Source: Paraspadella gotoi
Taxonomy: Eukaryota; Chaetognatha
Assembly: GCA_051294375.1 (NCBI GenBank)
Contig: CM119267.1
Coordinates: forward strand, 15,912,105 to 15,976,104
DNA: 64,000 bases
Direction of reading: 5' to 3'
The position numbers were made by a program, and so were the translations under genes. Of the stretch, positions 36,801 through 47,228 are shown in pieces; the first letter of the stretch is position 1, and each line of letters opens with the position of its first letter. Under the pieces are notes generated by a model that was given only the letters and a program-made list of their open reading frames with translations, made no database searches and was not told the DNA's origin.

Positions 36801-39800
36801 TAAATTTTTTAAACAAGGTCCCGTCCACTGACGCCCTGGGCTGTCCGCTTGCTGAGGAGATTCAAAGGGTGCTTGGCTTCGATTGGCTTCTGTCACTCAT
36901 GCAGGTTGAAATATTGACTCATGAGATGTAAGCATTTTGTAAAAAAAACTTGATTATTCTCTCACATCGTTATTATTTTTGATAGTCTCACTTAGACGAA
37001 GAGACGGTATTATTGGCGAACAGTATCCTACTCCATCTCATCGCCTCCTCCACGGCCTACATGCGCTTCCGAGATGGCACTCACGTTGCAGGATGGTTAG
37101 AGGGTACGGATTTAGTCGCGCAGAACCGCCAGCAACTCGGCGTTCTCATCGGTTTGTATCAGCTGGAGTATGGCATCGGGGAGACCTGTGTGATGCCCGG
37201 GGTTGTGAGGCATCTCTTGACAGCTGAGGCTAAGGGCTTTGGACCTGCAGTGACCACCCCATATCACTGGCGTGTTTATGCCGACAGCATCACACATAAC
37301 CAGCGTGACCGTAAGGGGATTGAACCCGGAACTCACAGTTAGTGAACAAGTACTTAGCTGTCTAAGCCAATGGGACCAACTGAGTTTTACCAAGCTATAC
37401 GGGAGGCGAATTTAGGATTCGACAAATGAGTTCAGTTTTAGATTTTTTCCCTTTATCAATTTCGTTTTTCGATTTTTTTCATTTTTTAAATTCTTGGCAG
37501 GATCTAACACTCACAATTCGTCCAACATCGAATCCTCTAATCCAACTTACTCCACGCAAATTTCGTCTTCTGGGAACCAGCAGAGAGAGGTGAGTCTATT
37601 TACGTAATGTTTGTAACGTCGTCGACGACTCTGTTAATAAATTTAAGTTTATAACACTAAGTTTCAATTTCGACAGGTCTCTGTTGACTCGGTTAAAGTC
37701 CCCGGTTTTACCGTTCTTTCGTGGATGTTGCCCCGACACGCGCACGTCGCCGAGCTTTACTATCTATATATGGCGGCGTTGCTGGGTCAGCCCATTAAAA
37801 CGCCACCCCGCGACGCCCGTCTCGACATCGACGCTATCTGGAGTTATATTTTCGGCGTCCCCGCCGGCCAGTCCGTCGTTCCGGCCGTGCAAAAGGGAGA
37901 TCTCTCCGTGGAGGCCGCTGTGGTCGTTCTCACAATGGTGCGAGCTCTGTTGAACACCAACGTCACAGGTGAGAGAGACATGGTTTTGGTGTTGTGGGTC
38001 CATCATCTTACCATTCTCACTTTATCTCGGTGACTTAGACGAGGACGCCGGTTGTTGGCAAAAAGACTACCCCGTCACCGTGCTGCAGTTTTTGCTCTTC
38101 CTGTACCACAATCAGCCTGATTTGGCTCCGCTCTGCGCGACGCCAGAATTTCTTAGCGCCCTCGCTGCCACGATTTTTACCTACAAGACTTCATCGGATC
38201 CAAACTCGGACGTAGGAACTCCGGTCGAGGAAATTAAGGTGAAGATATAATATTATCTATCGTAGGCAAATTCTTTTCTGAATTAGTTCGCATTGATTCG
38301 CCTTCTTTTTGTAATTGTTTAATTCATTGTGCCTTTAGCCTTTAGTAATAGTATGTATTTAATCGTACCATACCTCTGATTGCATCCAGACCTTCGGCAC
38401 TCCCGACGACGCAATTGTCATATTAAACAAACCCTCTGGTACTAAGAATTTGCCCGGCGCCGCGAGCTCAGGCTCAGAATCAAGTTCCCTGACGTCGCAT
38501 CCGGCGCGCCGTCTCGTCATGGACTTTCTTAAGCTTATCATCGTCGATAATTTGTCATTGCCAGCGCACGGAGCCGTCAATAAAGGGGGTGAGGCTTTGA
38601 CAGCAACGTAACTTAAATAAATACTAAAGCTCGGTTGAAAGGTTTTTTGGTTTTATCTGTTGCAATATCATTGATGACTTGCTTCGCCGATTTTAAGGTT
38701 GCCCGGTTCTGGACGCCCTACTTGATGCGGCCCCAGACTACGCGTCCCAAGCTCAACAACGCGAGTTTCAGACGGATCTTCTTCGCAGCTTAATGAATCA
38801 TCTTCTGGCCGCAGACGCTCTTCTCGGAGACCAAGGGGCTCTTCCCGTCGTCGAGGGAGGATCACAACAAAGTCTCACCCTCAACGTATTTTATGTCGCG
38901 CAGCGTGTCGTCGACAAACTATGGCAAGGTTAGTCTTTGTTCGAATTGTTCCGTGCTCGCGAGATCGTACTATCATCATGATTTCTTCGTGACGAATAAA
39001 AGCGAGCCCCTTTACTTTAATGCGCGTTAAAGACGATTTTACAAAGCCATGGAAAAACCCTTTGTTTAATGAGGATGACAAGGAGGAGGGTATGTAAACG
39101 ACGAGTTCATATCACTTTGGGGATGTGATTTTCTCATTTTTATGTTTAGCTTTTTTCTTCTACGCCCAATTTCATTTTCACTCCAAGTCTCAAGGACTCG
39201 TTTTTTCTGATCGGATAAATGTTTTTGTAAAAAGTCTCAGAGAGTCTATGAAAAATAACTCTTTGTAAAAATTAAGTTGGATATAATATTAGTATCTAGA
39301 ATATTTTTGTGTTTGTTAGTCCTTCATTCACTATTTAAATTTTAAGTTTAAAAGTATACTAAGGTATATATTTCCGAAAATATACATCTGTTAGTTTCAA
39401 AACTCGGGTTGCGCTTTTTTCTCTGCCTCTGCTCGTCATTTCTTTTTCGCTGAGGTTTTTTTAACACCACGATAAATGACAGCGTTTACAGGCATGTTTA
39501 TATTTCTTTGCCTTTTTAGATGATTGAATGCATGTTGTTTTTTTATTTTTTTTTATTTTTTAAACGAGGGACATTACAATTAAATAAACGGCTGATGATT
39601 TAAAACATTGGCATTAAAAGATAACTGTACAGACTCGTTCGGAAAAGATAATTATTTTTATATGAAGTCAGCAGAAATAGCAAAATGAAGTTTTAAGTAA
39701 TTTAATAAACGCTTTGCTTTGCTTTGTTTTTAATTCGCTTTTTGTTGAATATTACAATCTCAACAATTATTTTTCCTTTTTAGGCGTTTTTCTTGGGGAA

Positions 39801-42800
39801 TCAAAGGAAGTATTTGATTTTATCAGCCGACTCATCGCACAAGCAAAGCGAAGAGGTACGTGTTTATTTATGTTTTATATTATAATATTCTGTTATAGCT
39901 ATTATGATTATTATTTTTGTTAGATATTAGTTGTTACAAACTTGTTTAATGTTTATTTGACGTCTGCTTTCGTTTAGTTGTGAATACTGTGGTTTATAAA
40001 AATGGTAAGATTCTTCACTAGAGATTAATTTAATGAACGAATACTGAACAGCATTGTTTTAATTTTTTAGATAATTGAGTTTTGTGATCAGCTTCTGTTT
40101 TCGTTTTTTTTTTTTTTTTTTCTAACTATGATTTAGCAATGTTACAAGAGCACTTAGAAATCGCAGACATCACAGATCGTAAATCGCATGTTGTTTGGAA
40201 AGAGCAGATGTACAGATTGATTTTTCAGGGTATGCACTTAAATTTCATTCCGTTCAGTTATTGAAAAAACATTAACAACCATTGACAATTTTTAATTTAA
40301 AAAAATGATTTTCCAGCAACGGGACTTTCGCTCGACCCTATCTATCGCAGTTTAAATCGGACAATCCTTTTTCAGGTAAGTTTAAGGAAAAAATTTTCTA
40401 GGTCATATTAATTCAATTATATCATAATTTATCTAGCTCTCTCGTCCTGCTTACACCGTTCCGGATCAAATGAACGTGCTCGATTCGCTGCACCAGTTGA
40501 CGCACAACCGAAGCCTCGTTTTCGGTCCCGGAAACTACGAGTCGGATTTCGTGGGTTGTCTTTGCCATTGTCTTCTGCAACTGACAGAAGACATCGAGAG
40601 TTCGCAGAGCAAGAAGAGAACAACTTGGCACGTGGAGACGCCAGTTATTTCCGTGGCGATGAGCGAGATCGACGTGGAAAAATCCCCCGTACAGGTTAGA
40701 CGCGGAAAGCGAATGTTTTCAAAGGCCGTTCCTTCGAAATGACGCTCATTTTTTCCAGGGTCGCCCAACTTCGACCACCGACGTCCCTCCGAATTTGCTG
40801 GAAGTCAAAACGGAAAGCGGGGAAAAGGCTGGTCCCGAAGGCCTGCAGCTTCTCGCCAACGCCGCCAAGCGAGTCTGGGAAGAGCTCGTTAACTGCAAGC
40901 GCCAGACGATTGAGGAAGTGTTCAAGGTGACGCTAACCCCGGCCACCCTTGAAGGCTGTTCCGTGGTGTCGGGTCATTCCAGCGACCTCAAAACCGTGCG
41001 ACCGCTAATCCAAGAGGCGGCCAACAGAGTCTGGCAAAGCTATGTCAGCTCCGAGCGTCGGACGTGTCAGCGCGACGCAGAGAAAGCCAATCAGGTGGCA
41101 AGATTAAAAAAGATTATTATAGTAGATTACAAAAACTCTCATTGACAAATATTCTGCAGATGTTGACTTCCCGTCTTATGCGGGTCGGGTCCGGTCTCAG
41201 CAAATTAACAACTCGAAAAAAATCTCATGCTCCTTCAGCAGCGGGGGCCAAAAATATCCTTCCGACTTTCCAGGAATACGTTTTGTGGACGTATTCTCAC
41301 GCTTCGATCGTGCGGGAACTTGTGAGCATGCAGGTTTGTTTTGGGAAGGCCTCCATCCAGTCATTGATTTTTTTTTTCATTCGTGCTAAACTGTTGTGAT
41401 AACAGTAAGCGAATCCATAAATAATTAAATATGGCCTTCACAATCCCCCTACAGTACAAGCAATTTCGCCAAGCTCAGCTGCACCTTCAAAATATCGTTT
41501 ATGATGAATGGATGGAGACGGAGATTGAGTTGACTCGGGAACGTGGCCTGTGGGGTCCGTCGGCTGGGTCCAGGTTGGATAAGTGGAAACTCGACATGAC
41601 TGAGGGACCCTGCCGGATGAGGAAGAAAATGACCAGGAACGACATGTTTTACATCAACTACCCCTGGAGGCCCGAGCTGGAATTGGGCAACCCTAACGAT
41701 GCCGTACAGGACGCGAGAAATCAGAATATGAAGGCAAAATATAGGTACAGCCTCGTTCCAAATTATCCCTCATTGTTTCGCCGTAAGCAGTTTTATTGTT
41801 CATTTGTATATCGTTTATAGGGTTGCTATCAGCATGGACAGCAAAGATCACTACCAAAGATATCGTGCGCGGTCGCTGGTCGATTCCAGCGACAGCGGAT
41901 TCGTCTCCAGTCTGGGGAGCACCGGTCATTCCATTGTGCCCGAAATGCCGGATCATGTCGAGGTAGAAAATATCCAGCCTCAAGATATTCGCGACGCCGT
42001 TTTGAAAGGTTAGGAAAGTTTTTTATTTACAGGACGGGGACTTCTTAGAACTTCATTCTTATGTACCTCCCGTCATGTTTTCTAAATCAGGCGTGACCCT
42101 GCTTCCACGACCCCGCAGTCAACGAAGCCTTATCGACCCCGACGAAGATGACACCCACCAACCTGTCTTACCCGAAACTAGTTCCGTTGCCTCGGAGAGC
42201 GTCCATGGCGACGAGGTTCCAAGCTTGACCTCGGCGACGCCGTCGACCCCGGCCCCATCCGGAGTTTCCACGGGCGCCAAGTCGGACGTTAATCAAATAA
42301 TTTGGCGCCTCTTGGAAGAGGGCGAAAAGATCCGCCACATGTTCCGTTGCGCCAGAATTCAAGGACTAGACACTCACGAAGGTCTCCTGCTATTCGGAAA
42401 GGAGCATTACTATGTTATCGACGGTTTCACCCTCCTCAAGACCAAGGAGATATGCGACATCGATGCCTTGCCACCTGGCGTTCACGATCCCATCATACCC
42501 AATCCCAACGCCACGCCGCAGGCCACGCGAAAAGTCTGCAGCAAATTTTCTTACGAAAACATCCGCGAGGTTCTCAAGCGACGCTACCTCCTGCAGCCTA
42601 ACGCCTTGGAAGTCTTTTCCGCCGATGGTCGCAACTACCTGCTCGCTTTCCCGCGCAAAATCCGCAACCGCGTCCACCAAAAGTTTCTTTCGGTGGCGAC
42701 GTCGATCACCGACTCGGCCGCGGATTCCGTCGCCGGGCAGAAGCGAAACGCCGACGTCGAGGCCGGAACTGGAATTCTCGGCTCTCTCATGGGAGAACGG

Positions 42801-45800
42801 TCCGTCACCCAGCGTTGGGAAAAGGGAGAAATTACTAATTTCCAGTACCTCATGCACTTGAATACGTTGGCCGGTGAGATAGTGAGGGAGTGAAAATTAT
42901 ATTGTGAGCGGTGGATGATAGAAGCATTATTAAAAAATAAGAGTGCTCGATCAGTGCTGATTCTTTATCAGAAACCCCCACATTACGTATTATGTACTTT
43001 TCCTGTTTCACAGCTTCATTAATCTTCTACCTAATCTTTTTTTACATGTGGACAGGACGATCATACAACGACTTGATGCAGTATCCCGTTTTTCCTTGGA
43101 TTATTGCCGACTATGATGGCCAAGACTTGGACCTGTACAGTGCCTCTACTTTCCGCGACCTTTCCAAGCCAATGGGAGCCTTGCATCCCGACCGCCTCGA
43201 ACAGTACAAGAAACGTCATAGAGAGTGGGACGATCCCACCGGTGAGACGCCGCCATATCATTATGGGACCCACTACTCTTCGGCGATGATCGTAGCTTCT
43301 TATCTTGTACGAATGGAACCGTTTACCCAGGTTGTCCAATTGTTTGGTTCTTCAGATTTTTTGGCTGATGATTTAAGATGTTCCTTTCTCCTTGCACAGC
43401 TATTCCTAAAGCTGCAGGGAGGACACTTTGATCTAGCGGACCGTATGTTTCATTCAATACGGGAAACATGGTTGTCAGCAGCGAAAAACAACATGGCCGA
43501 CGTCAAAGAACTCATCCCCGAATTTTACTACCTACCAGAGTTTTTGAAAAATTCCAACAAGTAAACATTTAGTAAAATTTTATCCATAACTAAAACTAAA
43601 TACCGAAAAACTCGACAGGGTCCCTGTCCCTGTCAGGGATAACTTATACATATTACTAATCACTAAATTATCTACTGAAGGTTTGATCTCGGTGTGAAAC
43701 AATCCGGAGTTGCCCTTGACGACGTGGTGCTTCCGCCTTGGGCCAAAGGAGATCCTCGAGAGTTTGTGAGAGCTCACCGCGAGGCACTCGAATGTGACTT
43801 CGTTTCGGCGCATCTCAACGAATGGATTGACCTCATATTTGGCTTCAAACAGCAGGGTCAGCCAGCTTACGAGGCCGTCAACGTATTTCACCATCTCTTC
43901 TACGAGGGCAATGTCGATATCGATAGCATCACGGATCCTTTGAAGAAAAATGCCACCATCGGCTTTATCAACAATTTCGGGCAAATTCCCAAACAGCTCT
44001 TCAAGAAACCCCATCCCGCCAAACGACTTAGCCGTAGTAACTTCGATTATCTAGGGCCTCTCGGAGTGACACCGGCGATAGGTTCGGTCGCGGCTTCAGC
44101 AGCCGCCGCTTCCCAGACCGCTCCGACTTCGACCTCGACCAACGCGCCACCTGTTACGTCGTTTCCTGTTAGCGCTCCGCCGCCGGCCCCCGTCGCTCCT
44201 AATAACTCTCAACCAGCACAAACGGACAAACTTTTCTTTCACCATTGCAGCGTCTTGCAACCGACGGTGCAGCCGGTCAAGGAGTTGAAAGGAGCTGCCG
44301 CCGTCGGGTCTATGGTGTCCACTGAGCGCGGGACTTTGCTCGCCGTCGAACAAAACAAGTGCCTCATCCCGCCGCTTTTTCACCGTTACGTGGCCTGGGG
44401 CTTCGCTGATTTGAGCCTTCGCGTGGGTGACTATCATTCGGATCGCACCGTTCCCGGGATGGTCTACGAGATGCTGTCCAGCGGCGAAGTTCTTTGCGCC
44501 GCCTGTCCCACTGAAAACATCCTCGTCACCGGGGGCACCTCGTCGGTGGTTCACGTCTGGGAATTTGGTGCGAATCTTGTGATATTTGTACTGTATGCAT
44601 ATTGAATCTCTAAATGAAATCTTTTCCTCGTGTCCTCAGGCGGCCGATCGTCCTCTCGCGACTCTTCAGTTTCCGGATCGTCGGATGTTCGTAAATCCCT
44701 CGCGCCTAAACGGCCACTTTATGGACACACGGAAGCGGTGACGTGCATGGCTGCCTCCGCTCTTTGGCACATCATCGTCTCGGGCTCGCGAGACCGCACA
44801 TGCATCCTCTGGGACATGAATGGCCTCTGCTTCCTACGGCAACTCGGCCCCCACTCGGCGCCCGTCGCTGCCGTCGCCATTAACGAACTCACAGGCGACG
44901 TCTGTTCCTGCGCGGGCACGTATCTGCACGTCTGGGCCGGACTTAGCGGGGAGCTCATCGCTTCAATTAACACCGCTAACAGCCGGTAATTAAGAGGCTA
45001 CGACCGAATTGTTACATTCACCAAATTTATCAAAATTGTCACAATAATTCTAATATAATAACTTTCTTTGTGGTATAATTAATTTCAAACTCTTCTAATA
45101 ACTTTCTTTTAGGTCAAGCCAAATCTTATGCGTTGCAATGTCGGAAATGAGTGAATGGGATCTGCGTGGCGGCAACACCATCCTCACTGGTTCGAGTGAT
45201 GGCGTGGTGCGGATGTGGAGCCTGCAGTTCGTACAGGTCCCGGACGAGGCGGCAAAGGAGAAGCCGTCGGCTCCGGTCGTCGACGCCGAAAAGGATGACA
45301 AAGACGTCGACAACTTCAATTCTCATTCTACGAACTTCAACGGTGAGTTAATTACCTCTTAAGGTCGCCGTCAATGACGACATAATGACAAACTTATCTT
45401 TTATCCCCAGAAAATTCCTCGGCCGCCCATTCCGACGGTGCCAATGGGGTCAGCGCGCGGCGTCCTTCCATCGACTCCGACTCCTCCGCCGAATCAATGG
45501 AGGCAAAAATGACGGAACTGATAATGGCTGACGAAGCGGAGGAGGCCCGCGAGACACCGGAACCTTCCGTCAAGGAAATCGCCGCGGAAGACAAAGTTGT
45601 TGTCGCGAGTGACCAGCCAAACCCTTCTCCGTCGGCCAATCTGCCCAAGGAAGGTGGCCGTGACAAGTCACCACCCGATCCCATTTCGACATGGAGCGAA
45701 GACGGATGTCATGTCTTTGTTCCTAACTGGGGCGAGACTAGCTGCACCCCGTCGACTCTACGGAGTAAGCTCCGACTTCTCCATTCAAATCTCTGTAACT

Positions 45801-46720
45801 CGACATATAATATCGTAATCCATTGATTAATCATGTCAGGCCAATTGGAGGCGGAAGGCCCGGGTGTGGCAGTCGATTCTCCAGCAGACTCTTATCCGTC
45901 CACGGAAAGCTTCGAGATTCTCTCTGTGGCGGAAGTCAACGCTGCCAAGAAACAAGAACGGTGATTTTTTTTTTTTATCTCGAAAGAAAGAACCGATTTG
46001 ATTTAGTTTCTTGAAATTTGTCAGAGCGGCGACGCTCTCTGCAAAGAACATTCGCTCGGACGGATCCTTTCGTCGTCCTTCCGTCAAATTGCGGGACGGT
46101 TACAAATGGCGGAGGCAGTTAACACTTAGGAGCAAACTGACCATGCATACCGCTTTTGATAGAAAAGACAACAAAAATCCGGTAAGGATGAGTCTAGTAT
46201 TCGGTATTCACGGCTCGTGTCAATGCTTACGGATTTTTGCATAGGCGGCAGTGACGGCGATCTCGATATCAAAGGATCATAAGACGGTGTACGTGGGCGA
46301 CGAACGCGGTCGAATCTTTAGCTGGAGTGTGCCTAACAATCCGGGAAGAACCATTGCTGATCACTGGGTCAGGGACGAGGGAGCGGTAAGATCTATTAAC
46401 GATGACAGTATTGTGTTTGGTATTTCTCCATTGTCTTTTTCTTAACCCAGGACTCTTGCGTTTCTTGTGGAGTTCGCTTCAGCTTCAGTGAACGGCGTCA
46501 TCACTGCCGTAACTGTGGATTGGTATTTTGCCGCAACTGCTCTCGTTTCGAGTCGGAGATCTCACGATTGAGAATTCGAAAGCCCGTCCGCGTGTGCCAG
46601 ACCTGTTATACGACGCTGCAGTCGGAGGGTGACACGCCCTCGATGAAGACCGGTTCATCCTCGCCGGCACCCTCTGGCGGGAAACACACTAGTCAAGCCG
46701 CCAATTCGGAAACCAATTGA
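22746..46720 (+). CDS. WDFY3: WDFY3/ALFY (blue cheese), BEACH-WD40-FYVE selective autophagy scaffold
   Basis: About 61 exons span 24 kb and can be read in frame from M-N-I-M-R-R (human M-N-M-V-K-R) to the FYVE finger. The protein is of the same size class as human WDFY3 (~3,526 residues). Domains in order: armadillo-like helical N-terminus, concanavalin/LamG-like insert, more helical repeats, PH-like, BEACH, five WD40 repeats, FYVE. ALFY is known to bridge p62-positive protein aggregates to LC3/ATG5 and PI3P membranes, and fly bchs mutants accumulate ubiquitinated aggregates. Most exon joins are clean GT-AG. The donor after the fifth exon (about 23898) is weak and uncertain. One intron (27847-31376) hosts two glutamate receptor genes on the other strand, and one domain half is present as two exon sets. 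Segment entries below list exons. Confidence 0.96.
27988..28080. repeat. Inverted repeat (hairpin, ~32-37 bp arms)
   Basis: The left arm (about 27992-28023) and right arm (28044-28080) are reverse complements apart from a few bases and one small indel, with a 20-base AT-rich loop. Confidence 0.6.
28186..28258. repeat. Dispersed repeat with a perfect 16 bp palindrome
   Basis: The block contains CCGCGAGTACTCGCGG (28230-28245), flanked by GTTG and CAAC arms and preceded by a GACAGACAGACCGACC run. Part of it recurs in opposite orientation near 5581-5620, so it looks like a dispersed non-coding repeat. Confidence 0.55.
28381..29733 (-). CDS. Ionotropic glutamate receptor-like channel, ATD-less (second of tandem pair)
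   Basis: Two blocks read on the - strand: 29397-29733 (S1 ligand-binding half) and 28264 bases downstream numbering aside, 28381-29264 (TM1, pore, TM2, TM3, S2, TM4), about 406 residues if joined. S1 has the E-R-C-Q-V-V-D-F-T block with the ligand-binding Arg. The pore ends in F-I-Q-Q, TM3 carries Y-T-A-N-L-A-A-F (canonical iGluR gate), and S2 ends in E-Y-G-R-N-G before TM4. The S2 acidic ligand residue may be Asp in L-V-S-D. No amino-terminal domain or signal peptide is visible from this start, so a signal exon may be missing. No GT donor exists in frame after S1; a GC-AG intron (29265-29396) would restore the frame. Otherwise the gene may be broken. Ligand unknown; IR-type chemoreceptor or glutamate channel. 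Confidence 0.75.
29796..31069 (-). CDS. Ionotropic glutamate receptor-like channel, ATD-less (first of tandem pair)
   Basis: Two exons on the - strand, 30844-31069 and 29796-30769, are separated by a 74-base GT-AG intron (phase 1) and give about 399 residues. S1 includes E-L-W-P-Y-M and, across the splice, [11 protein letters not shown] with the conserved Arg. TM1 follows at about 30600-30660 (+ coordinates). The pore segment ends F-L-Q-Q, TM3 has Y-T-A-N-C-T-A-F (a divergent form of the SYTANLAAF gate), and S2 ends before TM4 near 29830-29890. An Asp (L-I-T-D) occupies the usual acidic ligand site region. The predicted start lacks a signal peptide; an acceptor-like CAG/TAG just inside the start suggests a missing upstream exon. 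Membrane ion channel; ligand unknown. Confidence 0.8.
31377..32355 (+). CDS. WDFY3: WDFY3 exons 20-23
   Basis: Exons 31377-31604, 31693-31935, 32007-32167 and 32241-32355 resume the protein after the long intron. The conserved blocks [21 protein letters not shown] and [11 protein letters not shown] are nearly identical to human ALFY. The last exon is a Gly/Ser-rich linker leading into the LamG-like insert and ends at phase 1. Confidence 0.87.
32607..33206 (+). CDS. WDFY3: WDFY3 LamG-like domain, first half, exon set A (two exons)
   Basis: Exons 32607-32831 and 32991-33206, each entering and leaving at phase 1, encode 147 codons. They start G-E-R-V-F-P-P, continue [16 protein letters not shown], and end with R-D-R-S-L-V-I-S-T. 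This is the N-terminal half of the concanavalin A/LamG-like sandwich of ALFY. It duplicates 33510-33830 and carries a longer Ser/Asn-rich loop. Confidence 0.82.
33510..33830 (+). CDS. WDFY3: WDFY3 LamG-like domain, first half, exon set B (single exon)
   Basis: This 321-base exon enters and leaves at phase 1. It encodes [23 protein letters not shown] and R-D-R-S-L-L-V-S-T, matching set A block for block and human ALFY at least as well. Sets A and B can each splice from 32355 to 34101 in frame. Confidence 0.82.
34101..42008 (+). CDS. WDFY3: WDFY3 exons after the duplicated set: LamG second half and central helical region
   Basis: Exons: 34101-34261, 34334-34470, 34549-34679, 34743-34941, 35026-35387, 35492-35668, 35748-35961, 36393-36573, 36644-36742, 36818-36904, 36986-37151, 37501-37589, 37677-37968, 38039-38238, 38390-38588, 38698-38928, 39784-39855, 40137-40229, 40317-40375, 40437-40694, 40759-41094, 41160-41333, 41455-41744, 41821-42008. 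[10 protein letters not shown] completes the LamG-like fold. Later anchors are [37 protein letters not shown] and [12 protein letters not shown]. The exon 40137-40229 has no obvious counterpart in the human protein as I recall it. Introns 35962-36392 and 38929-39783 are longer but show nothing recognisable. Confidence 0.86.
37160..37376 (-). mobile_element. tRNA-derived SINE-like element
   Basis: This GC-rich block fills most of a WDFY3 intron (37152-37500). Read on the - strand from about 37376, it has an RNA polymerase III A box-like TGGCTTAGACAG (37369-37358) and a perfect B box GGTTCAATCCC (37326-37316), about 30 bases apart as in a tRNA. A non-tRNA body follows. The boundaries are approximate. 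The type is inferred from the internal promoter; no second copy is seen in the window. Confidence 0.6.
42091..44567 (+). CDS. WDFY3: WDFY3 PH-like and BEACH domains
   Basis: Exons 42091-42873, 43056-43330, 43400-43560 and 43681-44567. The PH-like part includes [12 protein letters not shown] and R-R-Y-L-L-Q-P. The BEACH domain starts at [15 protein letters not shown], continues [21 protein letters not shown] and Y-E-G-N-V-D-I, and closes at [13 protein letters not shown]. The match to human ALFY is near-identical. BEACH and PH together form the p62-interacting and scaffold core of the family. A proline/serine-rich linker (about 44080-44220) follows before the first WD40 blade. Confidence 0.92.
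44640..46385 (+). CDS. WDFY3: WDFY3 WD40 repeats and LIR-region linker
   Basis: Exons 44640-44985, 45113-45342, 45411-45764, 45840-45960, 46025-46181 and 46245-46385. WD40 signatures are visible: [26 protein letters not shown] and [10 protein letters not shown]. The acidic linker (45411-45764) corresponds to the human region bearing the LC3-interacting motif. Here the aligned core is D-G-C-H-V-F-V, without the aromatic residue at the usual place. The last exon carries [10 protein letters not shown] and R-I-F-S-W-S-V, the final blade. Confidence 0.9.
46451..46720 (+). CDS. WDFY3: WDFY3 C-terminal FYVE zinc finger
   Basis: The last exon encodes C-x2-C pairs and the diagnostic R-R-H-H-C-R-N-C-G basic motif that binds PI3P, then V-R-V-C-Q-T-C-Y. 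The WxxD-like start (D-S-C-V-S-C) is as in human ALFY. The TGA stop is at 46718-46720 after a Ser/Gly-rich tail. This finger directs the protein to PI3P-rich autophagic membranes. Confidence 0.93.
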   Translation, partial: DSCVSCGVRFSFSERRHHCRNCGLVFCRNCSRFESEISRLRIRKPVRVCQTCYTTLQSEGDTPSMKTGSSSPAPSGGKHTSQAANSETN

Positions 46721-47228
46721 GCCGATGAGCGACATGTCCCAAACCATTTCAAGTGTGTGGAAAGCGTAACGGATATATTGTGATACAAATGACAAAAAAA
46801 GTACGCGCCAATGTAGCAGGATGGAGGCTGTGCTGATCAGATGGCTATTCTTCTGAGTTATTAGCTAATAGCTATACTTCTATTCAATTTGATTTCCTGG
46901 TCATCTTGATAAAAACCGCTTTTCATTTGAATTGTCCCTCGTCTGCAAAATGCCTTTTACCGTTACTGATTCAGTATAGAGCTTTATTTTGTGTTTTGCA
47001 AACTTTTCTAACCAAATATATCTCATTAGACTAAACGTTGCTAATAAATTTCTTACAAACTTCATTTGTGAAAAAAATTTTCTCACTTTTATCTAGTCTT
47101 TTTATTGTTTACAATTTGATTGTGGTGTAATCATCACCTAGTATTATTTATTCTTCAATAGTGATTGTTGATTATAAAACTGTGTATCCGTGTCTTTTTT
47201 TTTTTCAAGAACTAATTAAGTAATAAAA
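46721..47228. other. Intergenic region (WDFY3 3' UTR / Mpv17 promoter)
   Basis: AT-rich spacer. An AATAAA lies at 47043-47048 and may end the WDFY3 transcript. No other structure was seen. Confidence 0.45.

Noticed and set aside
37112-37393. 93-codon - strand frame over the SINE-like element
   Set aside because: It straddles a WDFY3 exon and the repeat, with no similarity to a transposon protein.
42390-42857. 155-codon - strand frame within the WDFY3 PH-like exon
   Set aside because: It lies wholly inside a strongly conserved coding exon; codon structure explains it.
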